9,747 nucleotides of DNA from Bacillota bacterium (GCA_017619905.1 JAFZRK010000150.1:1-9747), one strand, 5' to 3'. Shown: positions 1 through 6,758, numbered from the stretch's first letter. Program-made: numbers and translations. Notes: generated from the sequence alone by a model not told the origin.

Positions 1-117
1 TTTGAAGATAGCACCACAAACTCCTCCGCCTGCCCAAAGGCCATCGTTTGCGGCATTAACAATCGCATCTGTATCCAGATCAGTAATGCTAATTTTTCTG
101 ATTTCAATCGTGCTCAT
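1..117 (-). CDS. Macro-domain (ADP-ribose-binding) protein, N-terminal 39 residues only
   Basis: Reading leftwards from an ATG at 117-115 gives 39 codons that run off the window, so the gene is cut by the window edge and is not shown to be broken. The visible protein carries the signature of macro domains: DAIVNAAN at about residues 17-24, then a glycine-rich GGGVCGAIF loop at about 30-38. In this family NAAN contacts the distal ribose of ADP-ribose and the glycine loop binds the phosphates; members remove ADP-ribose from proteins or act on O-acetyl-ADP-ribose. Which activity applies cannot be told from this fragment. The start is supported by a strong ribosome binding site (AAGGAGGTG, 131-139), about 13 bases upstream and slightly far. 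By hand count the coding part is about 44% GC, clearly lower than the genes to its right, which may mean separate ancestry. It is not obviously part of the comF operon because a structured RNA and a hairpin lie between them. Confidence 0.85.
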   Translation of the reverse strand, partial: MSTIEIRKISITDLDTDAIVNAANDGLWAGGGVCGAIFK

Positions 118-130
118 AATACTTTTTCTT

Positions 131-139
131 CACCTCCTT
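131..139 (-). promoter_or_regulatory. Ribosome binding site of the macro-domain gene
   Basis: Read on the minus strand this is AAGGAGGTG, close to a perfect match to the 16S 3' end. It lies 13 bases before the ATG, at the long end of normal spacing, and it fixes the start of the truncated gene. Confidence 0.75.
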
Positions 140-151
140 ATTGAATAATGG

Positions 152-186
152 AACAGCAGGGTCTCCTTTTGGGAGACTCTGCTGTT
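152..186 (-). terminator. Strong 15-bp stem-loop, possible terminator or attenuator
   Basis: Positions 152-166 pair with 172-186 over 15 base pairs (one G-T wobble at 160/178) around a 5-base loop. It sits between the candidate 6S RNA and the ribosome binding site of the macro-domain gene. On the minus strand no T-run follows the stem (the next bases are CCATTATTC), so it is not a textbook intrinsic terminator. On the plus strand TTTGTT follows, but no gene reads towards it from the left. It may end the small RNA inefficiently, or act in the 5' leader of the macro gene. The stem is certain; the function is inferred. Confidence 0.5.
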
Positions 187-199
187 TGTTATGTTCCGA

Positions 200-375
200 A
201 AGTACGGGCTGCCCGGCTGACCTGGCCTTTGACCCCACACCTGCCGTGTTCGGATATTCCGCGGACTTACTTCTAAGCTATGCCATGATCACGAGGAGCC
301 GTGCTCCTGCTTACGTGGGTCCCTTTGCCCATAGCTGGCCTGGACTTGCAGCCACAGACCCGGGCAGCCCGTGCC
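200..375 (-). ncRNA. ssrS: Structured small RNA, candidate 6S RNA
   Basis: The region between comF and the macro gene folds as one long rod on the minus strand. A 12-bp perfect closing stem joins 360-371 to 205-216, extended by one pair (372/204). Inside is a largely unpaired region whose 3' strand carries a small hairpin (258-261 with 251-254, 3-base loop). The rod then continues as 330-336 with 276-282, 314-317 with 290-293, and an apical 6-bp hairpin (303-308 with 294-299, loop of 3). Length (about 170-180 nt), closing stem, central bubble with a short 3'-side hairpin and long interrupted terminal stem match 6S RNA of Firmicutes, which binds the housekeeping RNA polymerase by imitating an open promoter. 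The helix-8 motif of SRP RNA and the tmRNA start and end are not seen. The ends are approximate; the 5' end lies only 15-20 bases past the comF stop, so the promoter would lie within comF. The identification rests on structure and recalled motifs, without a covariance search. Confidence 0.6.
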
Positions 376-387
376 TTCGGATCGTAT

Positions 388-1248
388 TCAGTTGTACAGT
401 CTGTTCCCGGCGTTTTCGCTTCCGGTATAACGTTCCGGCACCATCTCTCCGTCTGTATCGGAAAGGCGCAGTTCGCGCTCCAGTTCCGGCTCGAACGCTC
501 TGGCCGAAGACGCGAAGCACAGTACCGACACCGTCTTTGCCCCCGCGTCCTTGAGCGTGCGGGCGCAGGCGTCGGCCGTGCTCCCTGTCGTCAGAACGTC
601 GTCCACCAGCAGTATATCCGCGCCGCGCAGCTTTGCGCAAGTGTTTTGATCCACCGAAAAGACTCCCTGCATCAGGTTTCTGCGCTCTTCGCCCGTGGAG
701 AGGCGCATGGACGGTGTCTCCTTTACCTTCATCAGGACGTCGGTCCAGACCGGCAGTTCCAGTTCCTTGGCGGCGTATTTCGCCAGAAGTTCCGCCTGGT
801 TGTAGCCGCGCTTTTTCTTTTTGGCTTTAGTGCACGGCACCGGAACCACGGCGGTATGGTCCCCGCCTTCCATCAGCGCCTTTTCCGCCATCAGCGGGCC
901 TATGCTCCGCGCAATGTAGGGCTTGCCGTGGAGCTTAAGGTCGTGCATTATCTTGCGTGGGTAGAAACCATAAACGCAACACGACATTACGTGGTCGAAG
1001 GCGAAGTCCTCCAGGCTGGCGCGGAACGGGTCGTGGTCCAGCCAGTTGATCTTTTCCGCGCACTTGTCGCAAATGCCGTGGACGCGGCTGTTCTCCATGG
1101 TATCGCCGCAGCAAAGGCAGTATATGTTCTGCGGAAAGACCAGGTCCAGCAGGCGGTTTGCGGCGTGCGCTCCGCGTTCAGCTGCGGACGGCCTTTGGTC
1201 TTCTGCAGCCATTGTTCTCTGGTCCGCGCCGCTACTTAAACGTGTCAT
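388..1248 (-). CDS. comF: ComF family protein (phosphoribosyltransferase-like)
   Basis: This 286-residue protein has the two parts of ComF (ComFC/GntX type). Near the N-terminus is a four-cysteine zinc-binding knuckle (C44-x2-C47 and C60-x2-C63). The rest is a type I phosphoribosyltransferase fold with the PRPP-binding motif ILLVDDVLTTGST at 212-224 and the upstream VVPVPCTKAKKKKRGYNQA segment at about 134-152. In competent bacteria ComFC helps internalise single-stranded DNA during transformation; in others its role is unclear, and no transferase substrate is established. The ATG at 1248 overlaps the end of recD2 by 17 bases and has GGGAG seven bases upstream, which suggests translational coupling. 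A later ATG at 1212 lacks a good binding site. About 37 residues follow the core, rich in charged residues and longer than I expect for the family. No comFA helicase gene is adjacent; the partner here is recD2. Confidence 0.9.
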   Translation of the reverse strand: MTRLSSGADQRTMAAEDQRPSAAERGAHAANRLLDLVFPQNIYCLCCGDTMENSRVHGICDKCAEKINWLDHDPFRASLEDFAFDHVMSCCVYGFYPRKIMHDLKLHGKPYIARSIGPLMAEKALMEGGDHTAVVPVPCTKAKKKKRGYNQAELLAKYAAKELELPVWTDVLMKVKETPSMRLSTGEERRNLMQGVFSVDQNTCAKLRGADILLVDDVLTTGSTADACARTLKDAGAKTVSVLCFASSARAFEPELERELRLSDTDGEMVPERYTGSENAGNRLYN

Positions 1249-3463
1249 CGTTTATCTCCCACAGCTTCAGCAGGCGTGCCTTAAGGCCGCTGTTGCGCTT
1301 TCTGGCGGAGGTGTTGTCCGTCATGGCGCCGGGGATCCTGGGGTCGCCCACCATCACCACGCCTTCCTTGGCGCGGGTCATCGCCGTGTACAGCAGGTTG
1401 CGCGTGGCCAGCATTGGCGGGAAGTGCGTCATCGGCATCACTACCACCGGGAACTCCGAGCCCTGGCTCTTGTGGACGGTTATCGCGAAGGCCGGCTCCA
1501 GTTCCTCCAGAGTCGTAAAGTCGTAGCTCACCAGACGGTCTCCGTCGTACAGCACGTTTACCGCGCCCGTGTCCTCGTTTATTGAAGAGATAACTCCCAT
1601 GTCGCCGTTGAACACTCCCGTGCCGCTCTGCAGCGTGCCCAGGTCCTTCCATTCCAGCATGTAGTCGTTCTTTATATGCATAACTTTGTCACCTTCGCGG
1701 AACACCTTGTCGCCGAAGGTCTTTTCGTGCTTTCCGGGGGAGGGCGGGTTGAGCGCCTCCTGAAGCGTCTTGTTGAGCTCCATGCAGCCGCAGACACCTT
1801 TGCGCACCGGCGTCAGCACCTGTATGTCCCTGTACGGGTCCAGATGCTCAAAGTACTTCGGCAGGCGGCTCTCGCAGAGCTCTCTGATCGTGGCCGCTAT
1901 CTCTTTGTCGCCGGTCCTCTCCAGGAAGAAGCAGTCGCTGCCGCGTCCGTTGAACTCCGGGCGCTCGCCGCGGTCGATGGCGTGCGCGTTGACGACTATC
2001 ATGCTCTCCTGCGCCTGGCGGAAGATCTCGGTGAGCCGCGTGCTGTGTATGATTCCGGAGTCCAGCAGGTCCGCTATTACGGTGCCCGCGCCTACGGGCG
2101 GCAGCTGGTCCGCGTCGCCCACCAGAATGAGGCGCGTTCCGGGCTTTATGGCTGCCAGAAGGCCCTCCATAAGCAGTATGTCCACCATGGAGATCTCGTC
2201 GATTATGACGCAGCCTGCGTCCAGAGGGTTCTCCCTGTTCCTGCCGAAGGTCATGTGATCCGTGGATTCCTCGTACGCGTATTCCAGCAGGCGGTGTATG
2301 GTCTGGGCTTCTCTGCCGGAGGCCTGGCTCATGCGCTTGGCGGCTCTGCCCGTGGGCGCCGCCAGCTCCGTGGTTATGCCCGCCTCTTCCAGCACGGACA
2401 GGATCATCCGTATTATGGTGGTCTTTCCTGTGCCCGGACCGCCTGTTATTATCGACACTCCGTTGCCCAGAGAGGACATTACGGCGCGCTTCTGAGTCTC
2501 GGAAAGCTCTATCCCCGCTATGCGCTCGCTGCGCTTTATGAGCCGCGCCGGATCCGCGGAAATGGCCTTAAGATCGCAGTTTATAAGCTGCAGCAGCTTG
2601 GACGCGCAGTAGTTCTCGGCGCGTCTGTAACTGCTGAGTATCACTATGTTCTGGTCGTCCAGGATCTCCTTGAACACGCGCCCGTCCAGCGCCAGGTCGA
2701 ATATGGCGGAGCTTATGTCTTCGCGGGGAACGTCCAGCATGATCGCCACGTCCTCGGTAAGGTCAGTCTCAGGCACGAAAGTGTCACCCAGGCCGGCGTG
2801 GTACTCCAGGTCGTAGATCACCGCGCTGCGAAGCCGGTAAGGCGAGTCCGCCGGAATTCCCACCTTCTGCGCTATCTTGTCCGCCCTCTGGAAGCCGATT
2901 CCGTATATCCTGTCTATGAGGCAGTAGGGGTTGTCCTTCACGACTTCCGCGGCGTCCGCGCCGAACGCTTTGTAAAGCTTCATGCAGACGGAGGGGCTTA
3001 TGTCGTAGGCGGACAGTTTCAGCACCACCTGAGCGTAGCTCCTGTGGGCCGCGTAGCCCTCAGCAATGGCTCTGGCCTTTACCGGCCCAATGCCGCGTAC
3101 CAGCGTCAGCCGGTCCGGGTCATCGGCTATCACCCTGAGCGTGTCGTCCCCGAAGCGCCTCACTATCTCCAGAGCGGTCGCGGGCCCGATGTTCTTAATC
3201 ATTCCGGACGACAGGAAGGACACGATGCCTTCCGCGGTGGTGGGCTCCAGCTCCTCAAAGCTGCTGAACGCGAACTGCTCCCCGTATTTGGGATGCTCCG
3301 TCCATTCGCCTGTCAGCCGGTAGCTGCGGCCTTTCCTGGGCTCCGGCATCTTCCCCACGGCAAAAAACTGCTCTTCCGCGCTTTCGAAGAGCAGTATCGT
3401 ATAATAGTTGGATTCGTTGTGGAAGATCAGGTCCTTTACGGAACCGGTCTTTTCTTCTTTCAT
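1232..3463 (-). CDS. recD2: RecD2 (YrrC) ATP-dependent DNA helicase
   Basis: At 743 residues this is a full-length RecD2-type superfamily 1B 5'-3' helicase, the kind that works without RecBC and helps in repair and replication-fork maintenance. An N-terminal OB-like region (1-75) is followed by helix-hairpin-helix repeats around 89-105, 121-137 and 186-202 (IGP/GIG motifs). The helicase core has Walker A GGPGTGKTT at 341-349, AAPTGRAAKRM at 368-378, Walker B IIDEIS at 420-425, GDADQLPPVG at 449-458 and LTEIFRQA at 477-484. The C-terminal half has an SH3-like insert near VFNGDMGVI (617-625), VHKSQGSEF (663-671) and LYTAMTRAK (691-699). All motor motifs look intact. The ATG at 3463 lies 15 bases after the yhaM stop, with only a weak AGGA close upstream, so it is probably read from the yhaM transcript. 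It overlaps comF at its 3' end. Adjacent recD2 and comF is a neighbourhood I recall from Clostridia. Confidence 0.95.
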   Translation of the reverse strand: MKEEKTGSVKDLIFHNESNYYTILLFESAEEQFFAVGKMPEPRKGRSYRLTGEWTEHPKYGEQFAFSSFEELEPTTAEGIVSFLSSGMIKNIGPATALEIVRRFGDDTLRVIADDPDRLTLVRGIGPVKARAIAEGYAAHRSYAQVVLKLSAYDISPSVCMKLYKAFGADAAEVVKDNPYCLIDRIYGIGFQRADKIAQKVGIPADSPYRLRSAVIYDLEYHAGLGDTFVPETDLTEDVAIMLDVPREDISSAIFDLALDGRVFKEILDDQNIVILSSYRRAENYCASKLLQLINCDLKAISADPARLIKRSERIAGIELSETQKRAVMSSLGNGVSIITGGPGTGKTTIIRMILSVLEEAGITTELAAPTGRAAKRMSQASGREAQTIHRLLEYAYEESTDHMTFGRNRENPLDAGCVIIDEISMVDILLMEGLLAAIKPGTRLILVGDADQLPPVGAGTVIADLLDSGIIHSTRLTEIFRQAQESMIVVNAHAIDRGERPEFNGRGSDCFFLERTGDKEIAATIRELCESRLPKYFEHLDPYRDIQVLTPVRKGVCGCMELNKTLQEALNPPSPGKHEKTFGDKVFREGDKVMHIKNDYMLEWKDLGTLQSGTGVFNGDMGVISSINEDTGAVNVLYDGDRLVSYDFTTLEELEPAFAITVHKSQGSEFPVVVMPMTHFPPMLATRNLLYTAMTRAKEGVVMVGDPRIPGAMTDNTSARKRNSGLKARLLKLWEINDDTFK

Positions 3464-3478
3464 CGTCCTGTGCGGTCT

Positions 3479-4471
3479 CTATTTGTTCTTGTTCTTTTCC
3501 GTGTTCAGCCGCTCGAAGCTGGGCTTGTATAGCATGCGGCCGTCCAGGGTGCGCACCCTTTCGGAGAACCCGCCCGGTTCCACCGGCTCCAGCGCCGCCT
3601 CAAAGTCGAACATCTTGGCGTCTATCATGTCCAGGTAGTGCAGCAGCTCCGCCTCCGGGAACATGGGCTTTACGGGGCTTCCGAACTCCGGCTCGTAGTG
3701 GTGCGACACTATCATGTGCTGCAGCATCATGGTCTTCTCTTCGTCCAGGCCGGCCTTCTCCGCGCGCTCTTTAAGCTGCACCGCGCCCATGACTATGTGG
3801 CCCAGCAGGTTGCCCTGCGCCGTGTATCCGGGCGACACTCCGAACTCGTTGGACTTAAGCTCGTTGAGCTTTTCCATGTCGTGCATTATTACTCCGCAGA
3901 CCACCCAGTCCTTGTCCAGTCCGGTGTAGACCTGGCAGGCCTTAAGGCCCATCGTCAGCATGCGCCTTATGTGGTACAGAAGGCCGCTCATCTCCGCGTG
4001 ATGGTTGCGCATTGCTCCGGGGTAGTAGAGGAGACGGTCTCTGTTCTCTTCCAGCGCCGTTACGGATATCCTGCGAAGGCCTTCGTCCTTTATGACGTTG
4101 GCCCTTTCCAGCACGTAAGCGAACATTTCCTCCGGGTCCTCCGGAGCGGCTTTTACGTAGTCCCGCATCTGAATGTCGTCCGCGGGGACCGCCTTGCGTA
4201 TCCTCTGCACGCGCAGCTGCTTTATGGAGTTCCACTCCGTTACGAGGCCTTTTATCTTTACGATGTCGCCTTCTTTAATGGCTTTGACCGAGGGCAGCTC
4301 CTCCGGGGAGACGTCCCACTTCTTTCCGTTGATCTCTCCGCTGGAATCCCCAAGCCCAAGGTCCAAGTAATCCTTGCCTGTGGACCCGGTCCGTATCGCT
4401 ATGGACTTTACCATAAAAAAGTCCGTTATCTCGTCGTCCACTTTAAGCGCCGCCGCGTAAAACTGCTTCAT
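3479..4471 (-). CDS. yhaM: 3'-5' exoribonuclease YhaM-like, OB-fold plus HD domain
   Basis: The 330-residue protein has an N-terminal OB-fold-like nucleic-acid-binding region (about 10-95, including VKIKGLVTEW) and a C-terminal HD phosphohydrolase domain. Visible metal-ligand candidates are H157/H158, the HD pair H197-D198 in VIMHDMEKL, H225, H252, H257/H258 and D281/D284. This order and length (Bacillus YhaM is about 314 residues) fit YhaM, a metal-dependent 3'-5' exoribonuclease that trims RNA ends and can attack single-stranded DNA. The frame stays open upstream for 62 more codons, but ATG 4471-4469 is the likely start. It has GGAG five to six bases upstream, starts with the family-like MKQF sequence, and lies about 30 bases below a good promoter; the upstream extension would run through that promoter. 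It is first in the operon with recD2 and comF. The function is strongly supported by family resemblance; activity in this organism is inferred. Confidence 0.9.
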   Translation of the reverse strand: MKQFYAAALKVDDEITDFFMVKSIAIRTGSTGKDYLDLGLGDSSGEINGKKWDVSPEELPSVKAIKEGDIVKIKGLVTEWNSIKQLRVQRIRKAVPADDIQMRDYVKAAPEDPEEMFAYVLERANVIKDEGLRRISVTALEENRDRLLYYPGAMRNHHAEMSGLLYHIRRMLTMGLKACQVYTGLDKDWVVCGVIMHDMEKLNELKSNEFGVSPGYTAQGNLLGHIVMGAVQLKERAEKAGLDEEKTMMLQHMIVSHHYEPEFGSPVKPMFPEAELLHYLDMIDAKMFDFEAALEPVEPGGFSERVRTLDGRMLYKPSFERLNTEKNKNK

Positions 4472-4488
4472 GATATCTCCGATCTGTG

Positions 4489-4525
4489 CGCGATTTTTGA
4501 TAATCGAACTATACCATAAATCGCG
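4489..4525. repeat. 8-bp inverted repeat around the yhaM -10 box
   Basis: CGCGATTT at 4489-4496 is repeated inverted as AAATCGCG at 4518-4525, with 21 bases between. One arm lies in the spacer between -35 and -10 and the other just after the expected transcription start. The placement would suit a repressor operator, but 8-bp arms this far apart can arise by chance. Confidence 0.4.
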
Positions 4526-4536
4526 AAAACTGTAAA
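4508..4536 (-). promoter_or_regulatory. Promoter of the yhaM-recD2-comF operon
   Basis: On the minus strand there is a -35 box TTTACA (4536-4531), a 17-base spacer and a -10 box TATAGT (4513-4508) preceded by TGG, giving an extended -10. Transcription should begin near 4501, leaving a leader of about 30 bases before the yhaM ATG. The -10 box lies between the arms of an inverted repeat (4489-4496 and 4518-4525). Confidence 0.75.
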
Positions 4537-4609
4537 CCGCGCCGCCCGCCCTGTGTACCCGAAACGCCTCAAATGTGTGCCGTTTTGACCAAAAAAGTCC
4601 TGCGCCGCC

Positions 4610-4636
4610 TTGAAATAGCCGCAAAAATTGTATAAA
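4610..4636 (+). promoter_or_regulatory. Probable promoter of cdaA-cdaR
   Basis: A -35-like TTGAAA (4610-4615) and a -10-like TATAAA (4631-4636, followed by AT) stand 15 bases apart, shorter than the ideal 17. The start of transcription would be near 4643, about 30 bases before the cdaA ATG. The region between this and the yhaM promoter holds nothing else that I recognise. Confidence 0.55.
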
Positions 4637-4671
4637 ATGAATACTTGCAAAAGACAACGAAAGGGGAGGAC

Positions 4672-5520
4672 ATGGGACAGATCATAAGCAGCCTGTTTTC
4701 GGGCTTCGGCATCACGGATGTCATCGACATCGCCATAGTCAGCTTTTTGATCTATAAGCTTCTTGGATTCATTCGCAGCACCCGCGCGGAACAGCTCGCG
4801 AAGGGTCTTGCTGTTGTCGTTGTCGCGGCGTTCCTCTCCAAGATACTCAATCTCTACATCGTTAACTGGATATTCACCGGAATACTCAACGTCGGAATAA
4901 TAGCGGTCGTGGTCCTGTTCCAGCCGGAGCTCAGAAGAGGTCTGGAATTCCTGGGCAGAGGAAAGTTCACGAGGCAGTTCTCGCTGCGCCAGGAGGAGAT
5001 CTCCGGCAACGTGGACGCAATAATCACCGCGGTGGAGTACTTCGCCGCCAGAAAAGAAGGCGCCATAATAGTAATAGAAAGAGAAACGGCTCTCCAGGAC
5101 ATTGCGGACACCGGCACCATAGTGGACGCCAAGCTGTCCACGCCCCTTCTGGAGAACATCTTCTACAAGGGCTCGCCCCTGCACGACGGCGCATGCATCA
5201 TAAGGAGCGACAGGATACTGGCCGCCGGATGCGTGCTTCCGCTCACCCAGAACCAGAACCTCAGCAAGGACCTGGGCACCAGGCACCGCGCGGGACTGGG
5301 CATCTCGGAGATATCCGACGCCGTAGCCATCATCATCTCGGAGGAGACCGGAATAATCTCCATGGCTTCGGACGGACGCCTGTCCAGGTTCCTGGACATA
5401 AAGTCCATAGAAAAGCAGCTGTTCAACATGTATATCAGCGACCAGCCGGACGAGGACCGTCTGCTTGTAAAACTGCGCAATCTGCTTAGGAGGAAAGACA
5501 ATGAATCAGAAGCGGATTGA
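4672..5520 (+). CDS. cdaA: Diadenylate cyclase CdaA (c-di-AMP synthase)
   Basis: The 282-residue protein makes cyclic di-AMP from two ATP molecules at the membrane. Three hydrophobic segments (about 13-33, 44-59, 66-84) are followed by a cytoplasmic DAC domain with LFQPELRRGLE at 82-92, the catalytic DGA in PLHDGACII (172-174) and the RHR motif in GTRHRAGLGISE (204-206). Both are needed for catalysis in this family and both are intact. Length and order match Bacillus CdaA (about 273 residues). The ATG at 4672 was chosen because a GGGGAGG lies just upstream and the protein then starts like known CdaA; the frame also permits a TTG nine codons earlier, which would swallow the ribosome binding site. 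cdaR follows with a 20-base overlap, so the two are co-translated. c-di-AMP controls potassium and osmolyte uptake and cell-wall balance in Firmicutes. Confidence 0.96.
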   Translation: MGQIISSLFSGFGITDVIDIAIVSFLIYKLLGFIRSTRAEQLAKGLAVVVVAAFLSKILNLYIVNWIFTGILNVGIIAVVVLFQPELRRGLEFLGRGKFTRQFSLRQEEISGNVDAIITAVEYFAARKEGAIIVIERETALQDIADTGTIVDAKLSTPLLENIFYKGSPLHDGACIIRSDRILAAGCVLPLTQNQNLSKDLGTRHRAGLGISEISDAVAIIISEETGIISMASDGRLSRFLDIKSIEKQLFNMYISDQPDEDRLLVKLRNLLRRKDNESEAD

Positions 5521-6703
5521 CATCATAGTATCCATAATCCTGGCGATTCTGCTGTGGTTCTACGTAATAAACATCGCCAACCCTCCGGTGCAGACCACTT
5601 TCAGGGACCAGCCCGTAACTATCAACGGCTCGGAAGCTCTTGCGGAGAAGGGGCTCGCCCCTGTCACGACGGAGGGCTACACGGTCAACGTCACCGTGTC
5701 CGGCCCCAGAAACGTGGTCAACAAGCTCAAGGCGGAAGACATAGTTCTCAGCGCGGACATCTCCGCCCTTCCTGCCGGAGGCGGAACTGCGGCCGTCAAC
5801 GCGTCCCTTCCTTCCGGCATCACCCTCGTGGACATGCAGACCCCCGGCGTGGAAGTCGTTGTGGACGAGCTCGTTACGGTATCCAAACCGGTGGAAGTGG
5901 TCCTTTCCGGATCTTCTTCGGGCAAGGAGGCCACGGTGCTCTCCAGCCGTCTCACGCAGGTGGAAGTCTCCGGCGCGGAGTCTCTTGTCGCGCAGGTGGC
6001 TTCGGTAAGGGTCAGCGGCGATCTTTCCGGCGCGGAAGTGGATAAGGCCATGGACCTCATGCTGGCGGCGACTCCTGTGGACGAGACCGGCAAGGTGGTC
6101 ACAGGGGTAAAGCTTGCGCACGACGTCATAGGCGTCAGCGCAGTAATGTACCAGACCAAGACCGTCCCCCTGGACGTTCCGGTGGAAGGCCGCATCTGGG
6201 AAGGCGCAGTCCTTAAGGACACCGTCATCGGCAAGGCGATCGTCATAAAAGGCCCGGCATCCAGACTGTCCCAGATCTCGGGGATCACGTCCAAGCCGAT
6301 AGACATAGAAGGCATCTACGAGACCACCACTTACGAGGTGGAGCCCGTGCTGCCCGCGGGCGTGTTCGAGGCAGACAGCTCCGAACCCGTCCAGGCCAGG
6401 TTCGAGATAGATACCAGCGGCCAGCTCACGTTCAAGTTCAAGGCATCCGAAGTTACCGTAAAGAACATCGGCGAAGGCCATACAGCAGACGTGGAGCTGG
6501 GCGAGGGAGTCTCGGAGATCAGCGCCAGAGTCACCGGTCCGGTGACCACGCTCAGGACCCTGGCTTCCGGCGACATAGCGCCGATGGCGGACGCGGAGGG
6601 CCGCGCGGAAGGGGACGTCACGATGACACTTCGTCCCAGCCAGACCATCGACGGCCTCACCGTGGAATACACGCCGGCCAGTATAACGCTTAAGATCAAA
6701 TAG
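5501..6703 (+). CDS. cdaR: CdaR, YbbR-domain membrane regulator of CdaA
   Basis: This 400-residue protein has one N-terminal membrane anchor (about 7-27, ending WFYVINIANPP) and then an extracytoplasmic part built of four YbbR-like repeats of 80-95 residues. The repeats can be recognised by a recurring hydrophobic-S/T/K-G core: VTVSGPRNVV near 64-73, VEVSGAESLV in the second, IVIKGPASRL in the third and ARVTGPVTTL in the fourth. In Bacillus and relatives CdaR binds CdaA in the membrane and tunes c-di-AMP production, probably in response to the envelope. The start ATG overlaps the end of cdaA and has a clean AGGAGG seven bases upstream (5488-5493). An intrinsic terminator follows 26 bases after the stop. 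In most relatives glmM comes next in this operon; here it does not. Confidence 0.93.
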   Translation: MNQKRIDIIVSIILAILLWFYVINIANPPVQTTFRDQPVTINGSEALAEKGLAPVTTEGYTVNVTVSGPRNVVNKLKAEDIVLSADISALPAGGGTAAVNASLPSGITLVDMQTPGVEVVVDELVTVSKPVEVVLSGSSSGKEATVLSSRLTQVEVSGAESLVAQVASVRVSGDLSGAEVDKAMDLMLAATPVDETGKVVTGVKLAHDVIGVSAVMYQTKTVPLDVPVEGRIWEGAVLKDTVIGKAIVIKGPASRLSQISGITSKPIDIEGIYETTTYEVEPVLPAGVFEADSSEPVQARFEIDTSGQLTFKFKASEVTVKNIGEGHTADVELGEGVSEISARVTGPVTTLRTLASGDIAPMADAEGRAEGDVTMTLRPSQTIDGLTVEYTPASITLKIK

Positions 6704-6729
6704 CCGCGCAGCGGATATCAGGTAAAGAA

Positions 6730-6758
6730 AAAAGAGAAGGTCTTCCGCCTTCTCTTTT
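6730..6758. terminator. Bidirectional intrinsic terminator
   Basis: Positions 6730-6740 pair with 6748-6758 over 11 perfect base pairs with a 7-base loop. The plus strand ends the stem with TTTT and then GTTGT; the minus strand ends it with a run of six Ts interrupted only by one C before three more. It can therefore end cdaA-cdaR from the left and the DUF4342/two-component operon from the right. Confidence 0.85.

Noticed and set aside
276..292. Resemblance of part of the structured RNA to the lacZ-alpha start of cloning vectors (minus strand GATCATGGCATAGCT)
   Set aside because: The match is short and imperfect, and these bases take part in the apical stem of the RNA rod, so a vector remnant is not needed to explain them.
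200..375. SRP RNA, tmRNA or RNase P RNA as the identity of the structured RNA
   Set aside because: The SRP helix-8 motif, the tmRNA ends and the RNase P conserved cores are not present, and the length is wrong for tmRNA and RNase P.
301..1239. A 312-codon open frame on the plus strand opposite comF and the structured RNA
   Set aside because: It has no recognisable domain and mirrors the comF coding strand; it also crosses the conserved-looking RNA structure.
1676..3532. A 618-codon open frame on the plus strand opposite recD2 and the end of yhaM
   Set aside because: It is antisense to a helicase with every motif intact, has no recognisable domain and no ribosome binding site. Long antisense frames are expected in GC-rich coding DNA.
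4472..4657. A 62-codon upstream extension of YhaM
   Set aside because: It would run through the operon's promoter and a stretch without family resemblance, while the ATG at 4471 has a good GGAG site and the expected N-terminus.
4645..4671. TTG start nine codons upstream for cdaA
   Set aside because: The codons would encode the ribosome binding site region itself and have no binding site of their own.
5486..6481. A 331-codon minus-strand open frame opposite cdaR
   Set aside because: The plus-strand CdaR shows a membrane anchor and repeated YbbR cores and a clean ribosome binding site; the antisense frame shows none.
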